Origin: Welwitschia mirabilis
Lineage: Eukaryota; Gnetophyta; Gnetopsida; Welwitschiales
DNA: 64,000 nt
Assembly: GCA_051453625.1 (NCBI GenBank)
Contig: JBOZIK010000001.1
Location: 226,515,246 to 226,579,245 of the forward strand
Direction of reading: 5' to 3'
The notes under the pieces are model-generated. The model saw only the letters and a program-made list of their open reading frames with translations. It was not told the origin of the DNA and searched no databases. This document shows, one piece after another, positions 35,030 through 46,149 of this stretch. Each line of letters opens with the position of its first letter. Positions within the stretch are counted from its first letter, which is position 1. A program made the translations under genes and the position numbers.

Positions 35030-36900
35030 ACTGATAGATAAGTTGGATTAAACATTAGAGCTTGCTTGATTTTCTACCTCTTAAAATAAAGTTTTATACT
35101 TGTCTTGGTTCTTTTCTTTTTCCTTTCTTTAATTGTACTTATGAGATAAGAAAGACTTGTGTAACTTCTGCAAGTTACCTAATTATTCCTATGGATATAA
35201 TGATATTGGGTATTTACCTTATTTAAATTTATTTCATTGTATTTTAAAAAAATGGATATTAGGATAATATCTTTTTAAAAGTGCATAATTATTCTTTCTT
35301 ACTATTTTTAATTAGTTTTTATTTTTAATGGTTGATACTAGTCCTCTTCTAGTGATATTTAAACTAGTTCTTTTCCTTTTATTTTGAGTGTTTCTATAGT
35401 TATGGGTGTTAGTCCTTTTCTAATGAAGCCCAAACTAGTCTTATTTTTAAGTTTTGTTTATTTTTTTACTTTAAATTAATATATATTTTGGTCTGATTTC
35501 TTGCATTGTAGGTTTAATAATTTTTTTGCAAATCACAACCAAAACCAAGATCAAAAAACTAAATTAGAAATCTAACTTTTGCTGTTTTCTATTTTGTTTT
35601 TTTAATATTTTATATAATTTTTTTAATTTTTATTTTGCATTTTCAATTTATGATAAAATTCTAAAATTAAAAATAATTAGGATCTATTTTCCTAGGTTTT
35701 ATTTTTCAGTTGTAATCATTTTAATTTTTGCTATGTTTTTCTAAGATCCTATAATGTGAAATATTTTGTGTAGTCCTAAACAGAAATTCATTCTTTTTTT
35801 GAGTTGTTTTACCTCAAACAATTGATGTTACTACCTTTCTTCATCAGTGTCACCGAATTCTCTCATTAACACTATCATTTTCCTTCAGTAGTATCATAAT
35901 CCTTTTTACTTAGATGCCTTCCAAACTTTGCATAATTCATCCCTTTGATCATTTTAATACTTTATGATATTGGTCCTCCTTTAAAACCTCAAAAAGATAT
36001 GAAAATATAACCATATAGTTAATTTTATAGATCATTTTCTAAAATTAGACATGAGTTAGATACATGATCTATGTGATGGAATATACAAAACATATTTCAA
36101 ACTCTTCCTATGGAAATTGTGAAAATTCCTACAACTTACTTAATTATCTTTAACTTAAACAAACTATAGAATATCATATTTAATCCATGAAAACTTTAGA
36201 AAACTACCTTTAGTACAGCCTATATCATTTTAAATTCCTAGATCCTTTTCATACTAGGCAAACCTTTAGATAATACCTTTAATGCCTAGAACCTCATCTA
36301 GATCAACCTATTTGTAAACTTGAGTTTTAAAATTCTCATATTTAATAATAAGTAATAAGAGTTTCATTCCCATGCCTTTCATCGCCCCTCAAAACCTTTT
36401 ATTTTATTTTCTATTCTCTTCATCCTTTTTCCCTTATTCATATAAGTAATAATAACATTTTTCATCTACCTATTAAAAAATCATTAAGAAATTTTATGGA
36501 GTTTTAAGTCCAATTTAATCATGCTTATGAATGAACTCTTAAGTNNNNNNNNNNNNNNNNNNNNNNNNNNNNNNNNNNNNNNNNNNNNNNNNNNNNNNNN
36601 NNNNNNNNNNNNNNNNNNNNNNNNNNNNNNNNNNNNNNNNNNNNTTTTATGGAGTTTTAAGTCCAATTTAATCATGCTTATGAATGAACTCTTAAGTAAA
36701 ATCTATCTTTCTTAAGAAATCTTGAAAAAATCACCCAAACCCAAACCTAAATTCTTTAATAAATTCTCTCTTTTTTAAATCATAGTCAGCGTAATAATCA
36801 ACTTGAACTTAACCAATAAGAAGAGTAAAACCTTCCTACATTTCATGCGCCTAAGAGCCTTAAAAACCTTAAAAGTTTTAATGGTAATAAAATTAGTAAT
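35030..36900 (+). pseudogene. Family G leader and gag remnant of a pol-less unit
   Basis: 35030-36300 is colinear with the leader after LTR2; 36380-36780 matches the Gag C-terminal segment at 22330-22560 and 49550-49760. The Gag core present at 21740-22110 could not be found here. No protein can be made. Confidence 0.6.
36486..36697. other. Assembly gap with duplicated flanks (100 N)
   Basis: The 50-odd bases from TTTTATGGAGTTTTAAGTCC stand on both sides of an N run of exactly 100 (36545-36644) without a visible difference, strong evidence for unmerged contig ends. Confidence 0.9.
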
Positions 36901-38000
36901 ACTTAAGTTATATCCTTAAGGAATTAGAAAGAAACTAACGTGAAAATCCATGAGTACCTTCGGTTTAAGAACAAACTTGAAAAGGATCAATTATTTATGA
37001 AAATGCTATACTTTAAAAGATAATTAAACATATCATATGATGATCAATTAGTAAAAAGTAAGGAACCATTTAAAATAAATACAACTTTAATAGTTCTACA
37101 ACTAAGGATGAATTAATAAGTTACATTAATGTAAAAGATAATATTAAAAAAGAATTTATCTTTGAATTACACTCATTGTCGCTTATGTAATCACATGAGG
37201 AAGAATCCTATAATAACCTTTATTAGCTTTTAAACCATCTTCTAAAAATTTTCTTAATAAACATTAACCTTATATAATAATTTCTAGCTCATTTTTTTCT
37301 TCACCTCAAAATTCTGTCTTAAATTATTTGTTTAATAAACATGAACAAGCAAAAGGATGAACTATTTTTTAATTTGAACACTTAAATTTTATTCCTTGTA
37401 TTGCTGTTCTTTCTAATTTTATAAAATCTTGCATAAAAATCTACATTGATTCTCTTTCAACCTATAATACTTTGCATAACCTCAAAGCATTAATCTAGAC
37501 TCTATATTCATTGCCATATTAAACCTTTACATATGCATTATCTTGGAAACACTGTTTCAAAATTTTTAGCTTCATTGTATGCTTTTAGGTTATACTTTTT
37601 TATTTAAATTTTATTTTTCTTTTAAAATAGTTTTAAGTTGAAAATTTTTAAAAACATTAAAAGCATTTTTCTTAAAGCCACCCAAGCATTACCACCTATA
37701 CAATAATTACCTTAAACCATTTTATTTAGAAAACCTCAAAGACCATCCATAGCATACAATAAGTCATTATTGTCTTAAATCTCTTCATCCATTCCTTTCA
37801 CTTTAGCATTACTTAATAAGGCTCACTAGCCACCCTTTCCTCCCATTCATCTATGAATTATTAATATTTGATAACCTTAGTTGATGTCCCTTAACAAATA
37901 AATTATTAATAAGTGATCACCTTGTTAATACAAGTTAAGCAGAATTTATTTTACTTGTATTTTTGAAAAAAAAAAAGGTTTTAATTATTTTTTAGTTATG
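36901..38000. other. No recognisable gene
   Basis: Lies where family G pol should be. No protease, RT or integrase motif was found on either strand, so pol was deleted or replaced. Confidence 0.5.
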
Positions 38001-39457
38001 TTGTTAAGGTCACTATCACTTAAAATATCTAAATTTAAAAAATGTAATTAAAAAAGGTGAAATCTACTAAAGCATTTTATGGGAAGAAAGTTTTTCTTAA
38101 TTAGGTTAATGAGCTAATGACCCCTTTTTATGTGCATAAAAAATCTTGAGTATGAGAACTAGAAATGAAAAGAAAATATGATATCTCTTCTCTAAAAAGA
38201 ATATTATTTGTTTATTAATTAAAATAAACCAACATACTTAATTCATTGAAAGGGGATGTCATAATACTAGATGGTTCATTTGATCTAAATGTTTAACAAG
38301 GAATATGTATGATTGTAGAAAAGGTAAAAATTTGGAGGAAAATAAAAAGGTAAGATCTAGAGTTTCTTTTGTGATTACTTTCTTCAACTTATGTATTTAA
38401 AAATTTGCTTACTAATTTTTGGATTTTTATAGGTTTACTTAGATGATATTTTATTTGTTTGATATGAGATTCATTTAAATAAAAGTAAAATCATTAAAAT
38501 ATTAATAAAGTAATCATTGTTTAAGGTATTCTTATCTTTTGTATTCATAATTATTGGATTAATTTTCCTTTGCATTATCATGCATTGCAAATGAAATCTA
38601 TAATCATTATGGTTTTTCACTATGTAGTGTAGATTTTTATTCCATCCCTATCCTATTCACTGCATTCATCATTTGCGTTAACTTGTAAAACCAAATTTTG
38701 ACATTTTGGATGATAAACCATTTCATAAAATTTTACTCTCAAAAACTCAAAACAACTAGCATCACTACTATTCCTTGCTGGCGTTGTTGTTCATTTTTCA
38801 AATTCCACTTCCAAACTTCACTAAAACATCATCCATCTTATTTATCCTTCTTTTAAATTTTTTCTCCTTACTAAAATTTTCCAGAAACTAATTGTAATTC
38901 ATTACTAATCATCACTTTTTACTTTCATTTTCATCTTTAATTCCATTTTTTCCACCTTCACAATTATCCTAATTTACAAAGCAAGTGAATAATCATTACT
39001 TCTAAGAGTATCTCTCTTTTGCATTTTTTTTTGTATATTGCATTATAGTGTTCTTAAATGTTTGTAATAAAATGTTTATATGATAGTTTAAAGTTTTTGC
39101 ATTATAATTTTTTCCCTAGTATTTTGAAGTTCTTACATCAAAGTTGTTTTCTAGCTTGTAGCATGAAAATCCATGCAATCAAATTCTAGAATGTTCTTGA
39201 AAGTTTTATTACATTTTTCTATCTTCTAAACTTTAAGAACAAAGTTTACTATTGGTTATAAAGTATAGCATTTACATGGCATATGAAATTTTCAAGAAAT
39301 AGTTTCAAATTTAATCCCCATTTTTAAAAAATTGTCTAACATTATTGAAATGATTCCTTACATACTTAAGTATTTCTTCTTAGACATTTTTCCATACTAT
39401 TCATTCTCTATCACATTTTTTTCGATTAAGGAACTAGTAAAAGTCTATTTAAGAGTG
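38001..39457 (+). other. Family G 3' UTR, copy 2
   Basis: Colinear with 32730-33942 in its first part (GAGCTAATGACCCC, GATATCTCTTCTCTAAA, ATAATACTAGATGG). The later part, 38560-39400, is more diverged. It ends CTAGTAAAAGTC before LTR4, matching CTAGTAAAAGAC before LTR5. Confidence 0.65.
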
Positions 39458-39905
39458 TATTAACACATACAAAATTACATTTATATCAAGTGCTTTAAGC
39501 TAATATATTATAAATAAGGATAATAACTTAGTTGTCTTAATCATAAAATATGTCTTTTATTATTTTTAAAACAAAACTTTATTTTATGATTTTCTTCATA
39601 ATGATTGCAAATGTTTACTCATGTTTTGGAAAACATGATAGAATATGAATACACCTCCACACAAACTAATGATGGCAATGAAAGCATAAGGTAGTAACAC
39701 AACTTAGTAGCATTGGAAGACCTATGATAGAGGCATGTGAAGATGGTAATAGAGACATGTTGTGATAGCAGTAGTTGGTAAAGGAATTAAGCTTTAAAGG
39801 CCACATGTTAGACTCATCTTAACAACCTAATACTACATGATACCCTTTACTAAATGCTATAAGATAACTTCACCAAATGCTAAATAATAAAGAGTCTATG
39901 TAATG
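39458..39905 (+). repeat. Family G LTR copy 4, truncated
   Basis: Starts TATTAACACATAC and follows the LTR for about 450 bp up to the degenerate 24-bp repeats, then jumps into 3' UTR sequence. The TATA box and the rest of the LTR are missing. Confidence 0.75.
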
Positions 39906-40906
39906 ACTATGGGAAGTTAAAGAAAAGAAAATAATATATCACTTCTCCAAATGCACATAACATTAATCACTTAATTAGCTTTAGTTAACTACATTAGGGC
40001 TATTGATGTCTGCTAGTAATGTAGCTATAATGATCTCATTATAACATGTTCAATTGCATCAGGGCTATAAACACTCACTAGTGATGCAACACTAATTTCT
40101 ACATAAAACAACATGCTTAACTCTATTAGTGAAAAATTTCATAATGCTAGATGCTCTATGTAATTTAAAGTCTTAAAACTAAGGGCATATATGAATGTAG
40201 AAATGGAAAATAAAGGAATGAAAAATATGGAAATCAAACGCTTTATGTAAACTATTGTTTCTTAACCATCATGCTTAGGATTTACTATGATTTCTTCAAT
40301 TTATATAAGCTACTTCATTAAAAAAAATTTAAAAATATAGTAAGGGCTATTAAATTAGAATAGTTTACTTATTATTCATTGGTTTATGATTTACTCCATT
40401 AACATATTTATTATCTCAATTTCACTTCATGTTACTTCACTTCATTTCATTACTATTTTCGTAAAAAATAATTCCTAAGGCATAAACTATTTTTATTGAT
40501 TAACCTTCCCTTACTATCATTTCACATTAGTCACTCTTTTCATTTTTAGATTATCTACATAGTTTTTAATAAAAGAACACTTTTTGATCTATGTAAATTT
40601 TCTCAAATTTATTAAAATTTTTACCTTATAATTTTGAAGATAAATTTGAATTTTGATTAGGGGTATGGCTTCCAATTTTAATGAAAGTTTTGAAGATAAA
40701 TTTGAATTTTGATTAGGGGCATGGCATCCAGTTTTAATAAAAAACTTTTCATTTTGATGCCTTAATCATAGAAAATTGGTTATAAAATTTATTAAGTTAT
40801 ATTGTTCACACACTTGAGGATTTTTAACTTGGACAATTTTTACATGTTTAACTATTTTATTATTGAGTTTTTACTAAGGCACTAGTAAAAGACTACTTAG
40901 TGGATA
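39906..40906 (+). other. Family G 3' UTR, copy 3 (partial)
   Basis: Matches 32940-33942 from ATCACTTCTCCAAATGCACA onward. It keeps both units of the 3' UTR repeat, including the perfect palindrome TCACTAGTGA (40075-40084), and ends CTAGTAAAAGACTACTTAG before LTR5. Confidence 0.7.
40632..40743 (+). repeat. 56-bp tandem duplication
   Basis: Two units (40632-40687 and 40688-40743) start TTTTGAAGATAAATTTGAAT and differ at a few bases. Recent local duplication inside the 3' UTR copy. Confidence 0.85.
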
Positions 40907-42018
40907 TGTTAACATTTAAAAATTGACATTATGCTTAAGGTAAATAACCAATTATTCTTAATGGAAAGCACTAATATCATCAATTTTATCATAAAAACAT
41001 GCCTTATATTGATTTTTACATTAATTGTAAACATATCATATGTTAATGACATTTTTAGATTAATTATGCTTAGTTGGGAGACATGTTCAAAGTTCATCAT
41101 CAATTAGTCTATAAGATCAATGCCATGAGTAAGAACTACTAGAATCACTAGCCTATCTACATAAATTGCCTCTCACATCACATTATTAACTCATCATAAA
41201 GAATTAAATCAAATGTAGTTATGGGCTCAATCAAATTTCACATTAAAAATAAACTGCATTTTTATCAGCATATGGTGGTAATGATGAGAACTTGTAGAAT
41301 GACATCTGATAGTAGTAAGTAGGATAATAGTAGAGATACATGGTTATGATAGTGGTTGGTAGTGGCAGCAGCATCTAAAAGCGAGGTGTTGGTGTCATCA
41401 TGGGAATCTCTACCAATTGGAAAATAAGACAAATTATCATACCTAATGTTATAATTATGTAATTGTCCACCTAATACTACAAGCTAAGGGCTTGTACTCT
41501 CCTCCATATCTCCCTATAAAAGGGTCTTAAACCCTTTATTGTGTTATCTTTGGGTTTGAATAATTTTAGAACCTTAAAGTATCTAACCATCGTGGCATTC
41601 AAGTAATCATTTAAGGAAGTGAGTAAGTCTTCAAGGATTGTTAAGGAGTTCTTTGAGCATCTTTCTTTCATTATTCTAAAGTGCTTTTATTTCTATAATA
41701 CATGAGTGATTTTCTTTCTCTTACAAATTATGGGTCAATTTATATTTGGAATGTCTAGGAAGAAACTTGAATATTAAAGCTTTATTACATTTGATTGAGA
41801 TATTTTAATACTTAATGTAAGTATTTTAACTTTTTATATTTTATGTGCCTAGAATCTTTATTTATATTATTATTTAATCTTATAAGATCAAGGGATAATT
41901 GAGTTCACCATTACTCATATGATGAATAAGATTACATCACCATGATCTGAGCCAAACTGCTCAATGGTTTTAAGTGTGTTACAAAAGGCATTAGATAACA
42001 TTTGAGTAAAGGATTACT
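40907..42018 (+). repeat. Family G LTR copy 5
   Basis: Begins TGTTAACATTT, diverged in its first 300 bp, then clearly family G (GTGGTAATGATGAGAAC, TATA box, ACTCATATGATGAATAAGAT). It is followed by a 569-N gap and then by leader-like sequence (TGTTTAACTTAGTTTAAAT near 42730), so it may again head another unit. Confidence 0.75.
41515..41521 (+). promoter_or_regulatory. LTR TATA box, family G LTR5
   Basis: CTCCCTATAAAAGGGTC at the family position. Confidence 0.65.
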
Positions 42019-42587
42019 NNNNNNNNNNNNNNNNNNNNNNNNNNNNNNNNNNNNNNNNNNNNNNNNNNNNNNNNNNNNNNNNNNNNNNNNNNNNNNNNNN
42101 NNNNNNNNNNNNNNNNNNNNNNNNNNNNNNNNNNNNNNNNNNNNNNNNNNNNNNNNNNNNNNNNNNNNNNNNNNNNNNNNNNNNNNNNNNNNNNNNNNNN
42201 NNNNNNNNNNNNNNNNNNNNNNNNNNNNNNNNNNNNNNNNNNNNNNNNNNNNNNNNNNNNNNNNNNNNNNNNNNNNNNNNNNNNNNNNNNNNNNNNNNNN
42301 NNNNNNNNNNNNNNNNNNNNNNNNNNNNNNNNNNNNNNNNNNNNNNNNNNNNNNNNNNNNNNNNNNNNNNNNNNNNNNNNNNNNNNNNNNNNNNNNNNNN
42401 NNNNNNNNNNNNNNNNNNNNNNNNNNNNNNNNNNNNNNNNNNNNNNNNNNNNNNNNNNNNNNNNNNNNNNNNNNNNNNNNNNNNNNNNNNNNNNNNNNNN
42501 NNNNNNNNNNNNNNNNNNNNNNNNNNNNNNNNNNNNNNNNNNNNNNNNNNNNNNNNNNNNNNNNNNNNNNNNNNNNNNNNNNNNNNN
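42019..42587. other. Assembly gap (569 N)
   Basis: Unlike four other gaps, its flanks are not the same sequence, so this one probably hides real DNA (LTR5 end and leader). Confidence 0.9.
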
Positions 42588-45500
42588 TTTAAAGTTTCAA
42601 CTTAAGATCCAAAATCATCTCATCTCTTTTTTTCATTTCTTACAATTTTGTAACATGCATTAAGTTTAAGCTAGTATAAATTCTGAATCACTACCCATGT
42701 TATCCCAAAGAAAAGAATAATAACTAAGTGTTTAACTTAGTTTAAATTTGAACATTATAAAACAACAAATAATGATGCATGTGTCTACTAAATCTAGGGC
42801 TTCTATGAAGTGTTGGTTTTATTATAAGACATATATTAGGATCTTTTAACTTAATGATTTATTCATGCTTTGAAATTTTAATAAAGGTTACAAATATGAT
42901 AATCTTTCTTCTTCTTGAACTAGACCATATGTCATTGATAAAATTATGGATCCAAATGCATATTAGTTGGCTGATTCATGAGGATTCATTATAAGAATCA
43001 TCTATAATGTGCTTAATATTAGGCATCAATTTAAAATTTCTAACTAAGGTAAACACCTAGAAACTCTTTTATATAGTGTATAGTTTTATTTTATAAGTAG
43101 TTTAAGGGATCTATTTTCTAGTTTCTTCCCCCAAACATCTATCATCTATTATTAATAAGTATTGAATTTTTCCTTTGACAAATTGATATCATGTTACAAT
43201 GCTATCATTTCCATATTTAGAATTAAGATTTACAAAGGTTATAATGAATGTAGAAATTTGAATTTAATTAGCACCTAGTACTACTCTTTTGTTTTAGAGG
43301 ACCTATTACATCTATCATCTTAAATAGTTCATTAGGGTATATTCTTGTTTTAGTAGGCATGCATTAGACTAGTTTACAAATGAATAGACCAAGTGCTAGT
43401 AGCCACAAATGGATCCATAATTGATCCTTGATTTCTACTTATTAGTTTAATAAAGATGTATATTTAATTCCATCCTTATTAATAGTTAAAAAATTTAGGA
43501 TCTCACAATTTAAAGAAGCTCATGCTACCTTTAACTATTGAGAATAAAATTGTGAAAAAAATGATAAGGAAAAGATTTTAAATGACTCAATACAAATGTT
43601 ATTCTTCATTCTTAATGAATAATAACACTTCTAAAATTCTCTATATTATTTGTCTAGAAATTATAACTATCATTTATAAGAAAAAGTTTATAACTCATAA
43701 ATCTCTTATGTGTATTAGTGACCTCTTTTAAAACATGATTAAAGAAGATATCAAGTTCAATGTCTGAAATTAAGTTACATGTTTTTGTTTTTTCTTTTTA
43801 GTTGAGTTATAAATATTAAAGTTTCATTTGTGTTTCTATTCTATAAGGCTAAAATATTTTTAAATTTTAATAGGAGATAACTTTTAGAAAATACTCTATG
43901 CCAAATATCTCTTAATTTCTTTACATGAGTTCATATGACTGTTTTCTTATAAGTGTCTATAATAAAATGGAATATGCTTTTTGTTTGAGTTACATTGTTT
44001 TACTAGTTATTCAAAGAGTTACATTTCATTATTAGTCACCATTCTCATTAGATATCCTCTTTTTTAAATTATTTAATCAAAATATATGCTTGGATTTACT
44101 TTTTATGGCCTTATTTTGGTGGATTTCTCCTTCTAGTTATTTTGATTGCTTTCTTATTGTGGATTTTATTTCATGTTTTACAATATTGTGGCTTGTAGCT
44201 TTCATCATGGCTACTATCTATTTGAATTATCTTTTAAAAGAGGTAATAGCTACCAACATGATAGTCAATAATCCTTATATTCCCATGTCCACAACTCTAT
44301 AGTTTAGTATAACTTACAAATCCCTAATATTAGTGCCATGATGTTTAGTTATTTATTGATAATTTTAACTCCTCATGGCATGTCTATGTAGCCATGACTT
44401 TGTGGCTTTTTCATGTAACTATTCATGTTCATCTTTTTATGTATGGCCTTCCACTTCATGGCCATTCATAAAGCTATCTCTTTAAGGAATTAGTGTAGAA
44501 CCTCATAGTTTCTTGTCAGCGTTACATGTAATATTAGATAAAAATTAAATTTATCAAATTATCTTTAGATATTTTTATATCAAATCAATTAAAATATTTA
44601 TTAGGTGGTATGCTTTGGGGATTTTAAATTTGCTAGTAATAACTTAAATTCATGCTTTATATTTTGCATTCATTTTGAGTTCTCTAATTCACAAATTTTA
44701 TTAGAAAAAAATTTCATAAGAGTATCAAAGATTTTTTTCTTCTTAAAAAGTCTGACATTAGTACATTAATCTCTCTTAAAAAATATGTAGGTAGATCAAG
44801 GATACCTATGAGGTTGAATTTCAATAGCTAACTTTTCCTAAGTTAAAGCCCTCTACTTATTTTATTCTAGGTTTTGAAAGCATTAAAAAGATCAAAACTT
44901 GAGAAAATATTTTATTTCTTAATTTTTTAAAATGAATTGTAGGATCTACTTTTTTATTATTTTCTAATTATTATTATGATTTATCATGCTATGTTTTTAA
45001 CATGGTCCTTATAACTTAGAGTGTAATTTTATTTTTCTATCTTTTAGAAAAGTAGCTTATTTACATGCAAAAGTGACTTATTAAATTTACAATGTTCCAT
45101 CTCATACGCCATTTGAATTATCACTGAATTTGTAAAACTAATTTTTGAGTTTTCATAAAATCATAATTTTTCTACAAATTTATTCATGAATGACTATAGT
45201 ACTTGAGGATTTCATTCCCTTAAATAAAATATATTTTCCCAAATTTAGAGAACCTTTGTATGGAAAGATAGTCCTCCACTAAATGTAAGACATAGAATGA
45301 AAAGTGAAAATGGTAATTAGATGATTTAAGGTTTAAGATTAGGAAAAATAATTCAACTATAATATAATGAGGTAGAGGTGCTTTTATCGATAATTGTACG
45401 AATGCAATTCATGATAATGTTATGATTTTATTAAGTAATAGAAAAAGATACATAAATAAGTTTATACCTTTTATGACTTAAGGAATAAAACTTAATAGTT

Positions 45501-46149
45501 TATAATAAAATATAACCTCTTTGACATTGATCATTTACCAATGATGTCTCATTTTCAAATAAGATACATGATTCAAACTAAGTGAAACATCATAGTTTTG
45601 TTTCCATAATGTGGATAAACATGATAATATAGTAATCAAAATTAACATATCATAGTCATGATATCATCATGATGAGGGAAGTGAAACCATTACCATAAGA
45701 GTAAGGATTTATAAGCAAGGTTAGATCATGACTAATGGACCCTCTAGTGGAGTTTCCAAAACTATATCATATTGTCAAAGATCCCTATGAGAAAATTGGT
45801 TCTAGTGTACTTATAGTAGGACATCATGATATATGTTATAAAAAGGTTTAACATTTTTTTTTGGTTCCCTTTATTTCCCCTTAGCTTTTTATATTTTTAT
45901 TAGACTTGGGTTTCATTTTTTAAATCATTGATTGATCATTAAAATGATAAAATAACAAAGCACATGATTGCCAGTAAGCATCTAATTAACATAATTGATC
46001 CTTAGGCAAATTAATCAAGGATGTTGATGTAGCATTCATGAAAATGTCTAAAGATTAGTAGAGTCTAATATAGATTACTTATTCATTATCAAACAAGTAA
46101 AATTAAAACCTTAATCAAAGTAAAGATGATCAAATAATATTATAACTTA
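42588..46149. other. Leader-like start, then no recognisable gene
   Basis: The first ~180 bp resemble the family G leader. The rest has no convincing protein frame: a 70-codon frame at 44090-44302 is hydrophobic by base composition only. Near 45657-45671 is a CATGAT-3-ATCATG dyad of the type scattered through elements A and B. The last part may be the 3' UTR of the antisense pol that follows. Confidence 0.45.

Noticed and set aside
38434-38460. The + strand spells VYLDDILFV, identical to a reverse transcriptase active-site box.
   Set aside because: It lies in family G 3' UTR; the aligned copy near 33300-33350 has no such motif and no RT sequence flanks it. Judged coincidence in A/T-rich DNA.
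42900-43560. Short stretches (MDPNAY, LADS, SFVLEDLLHLSS) vaguely like a copia gag/pre-integrase region.
   Set aside because: No colinear run of conserved residues and no integrase after it; too weak to annotate.
44090-44302. 70-codon hydrophobic frame resembling membrane segments.
   Set aside because: T-rich DNA yields F/L/I/V-rich frames by chance; no start context, partner or homology is apparent.
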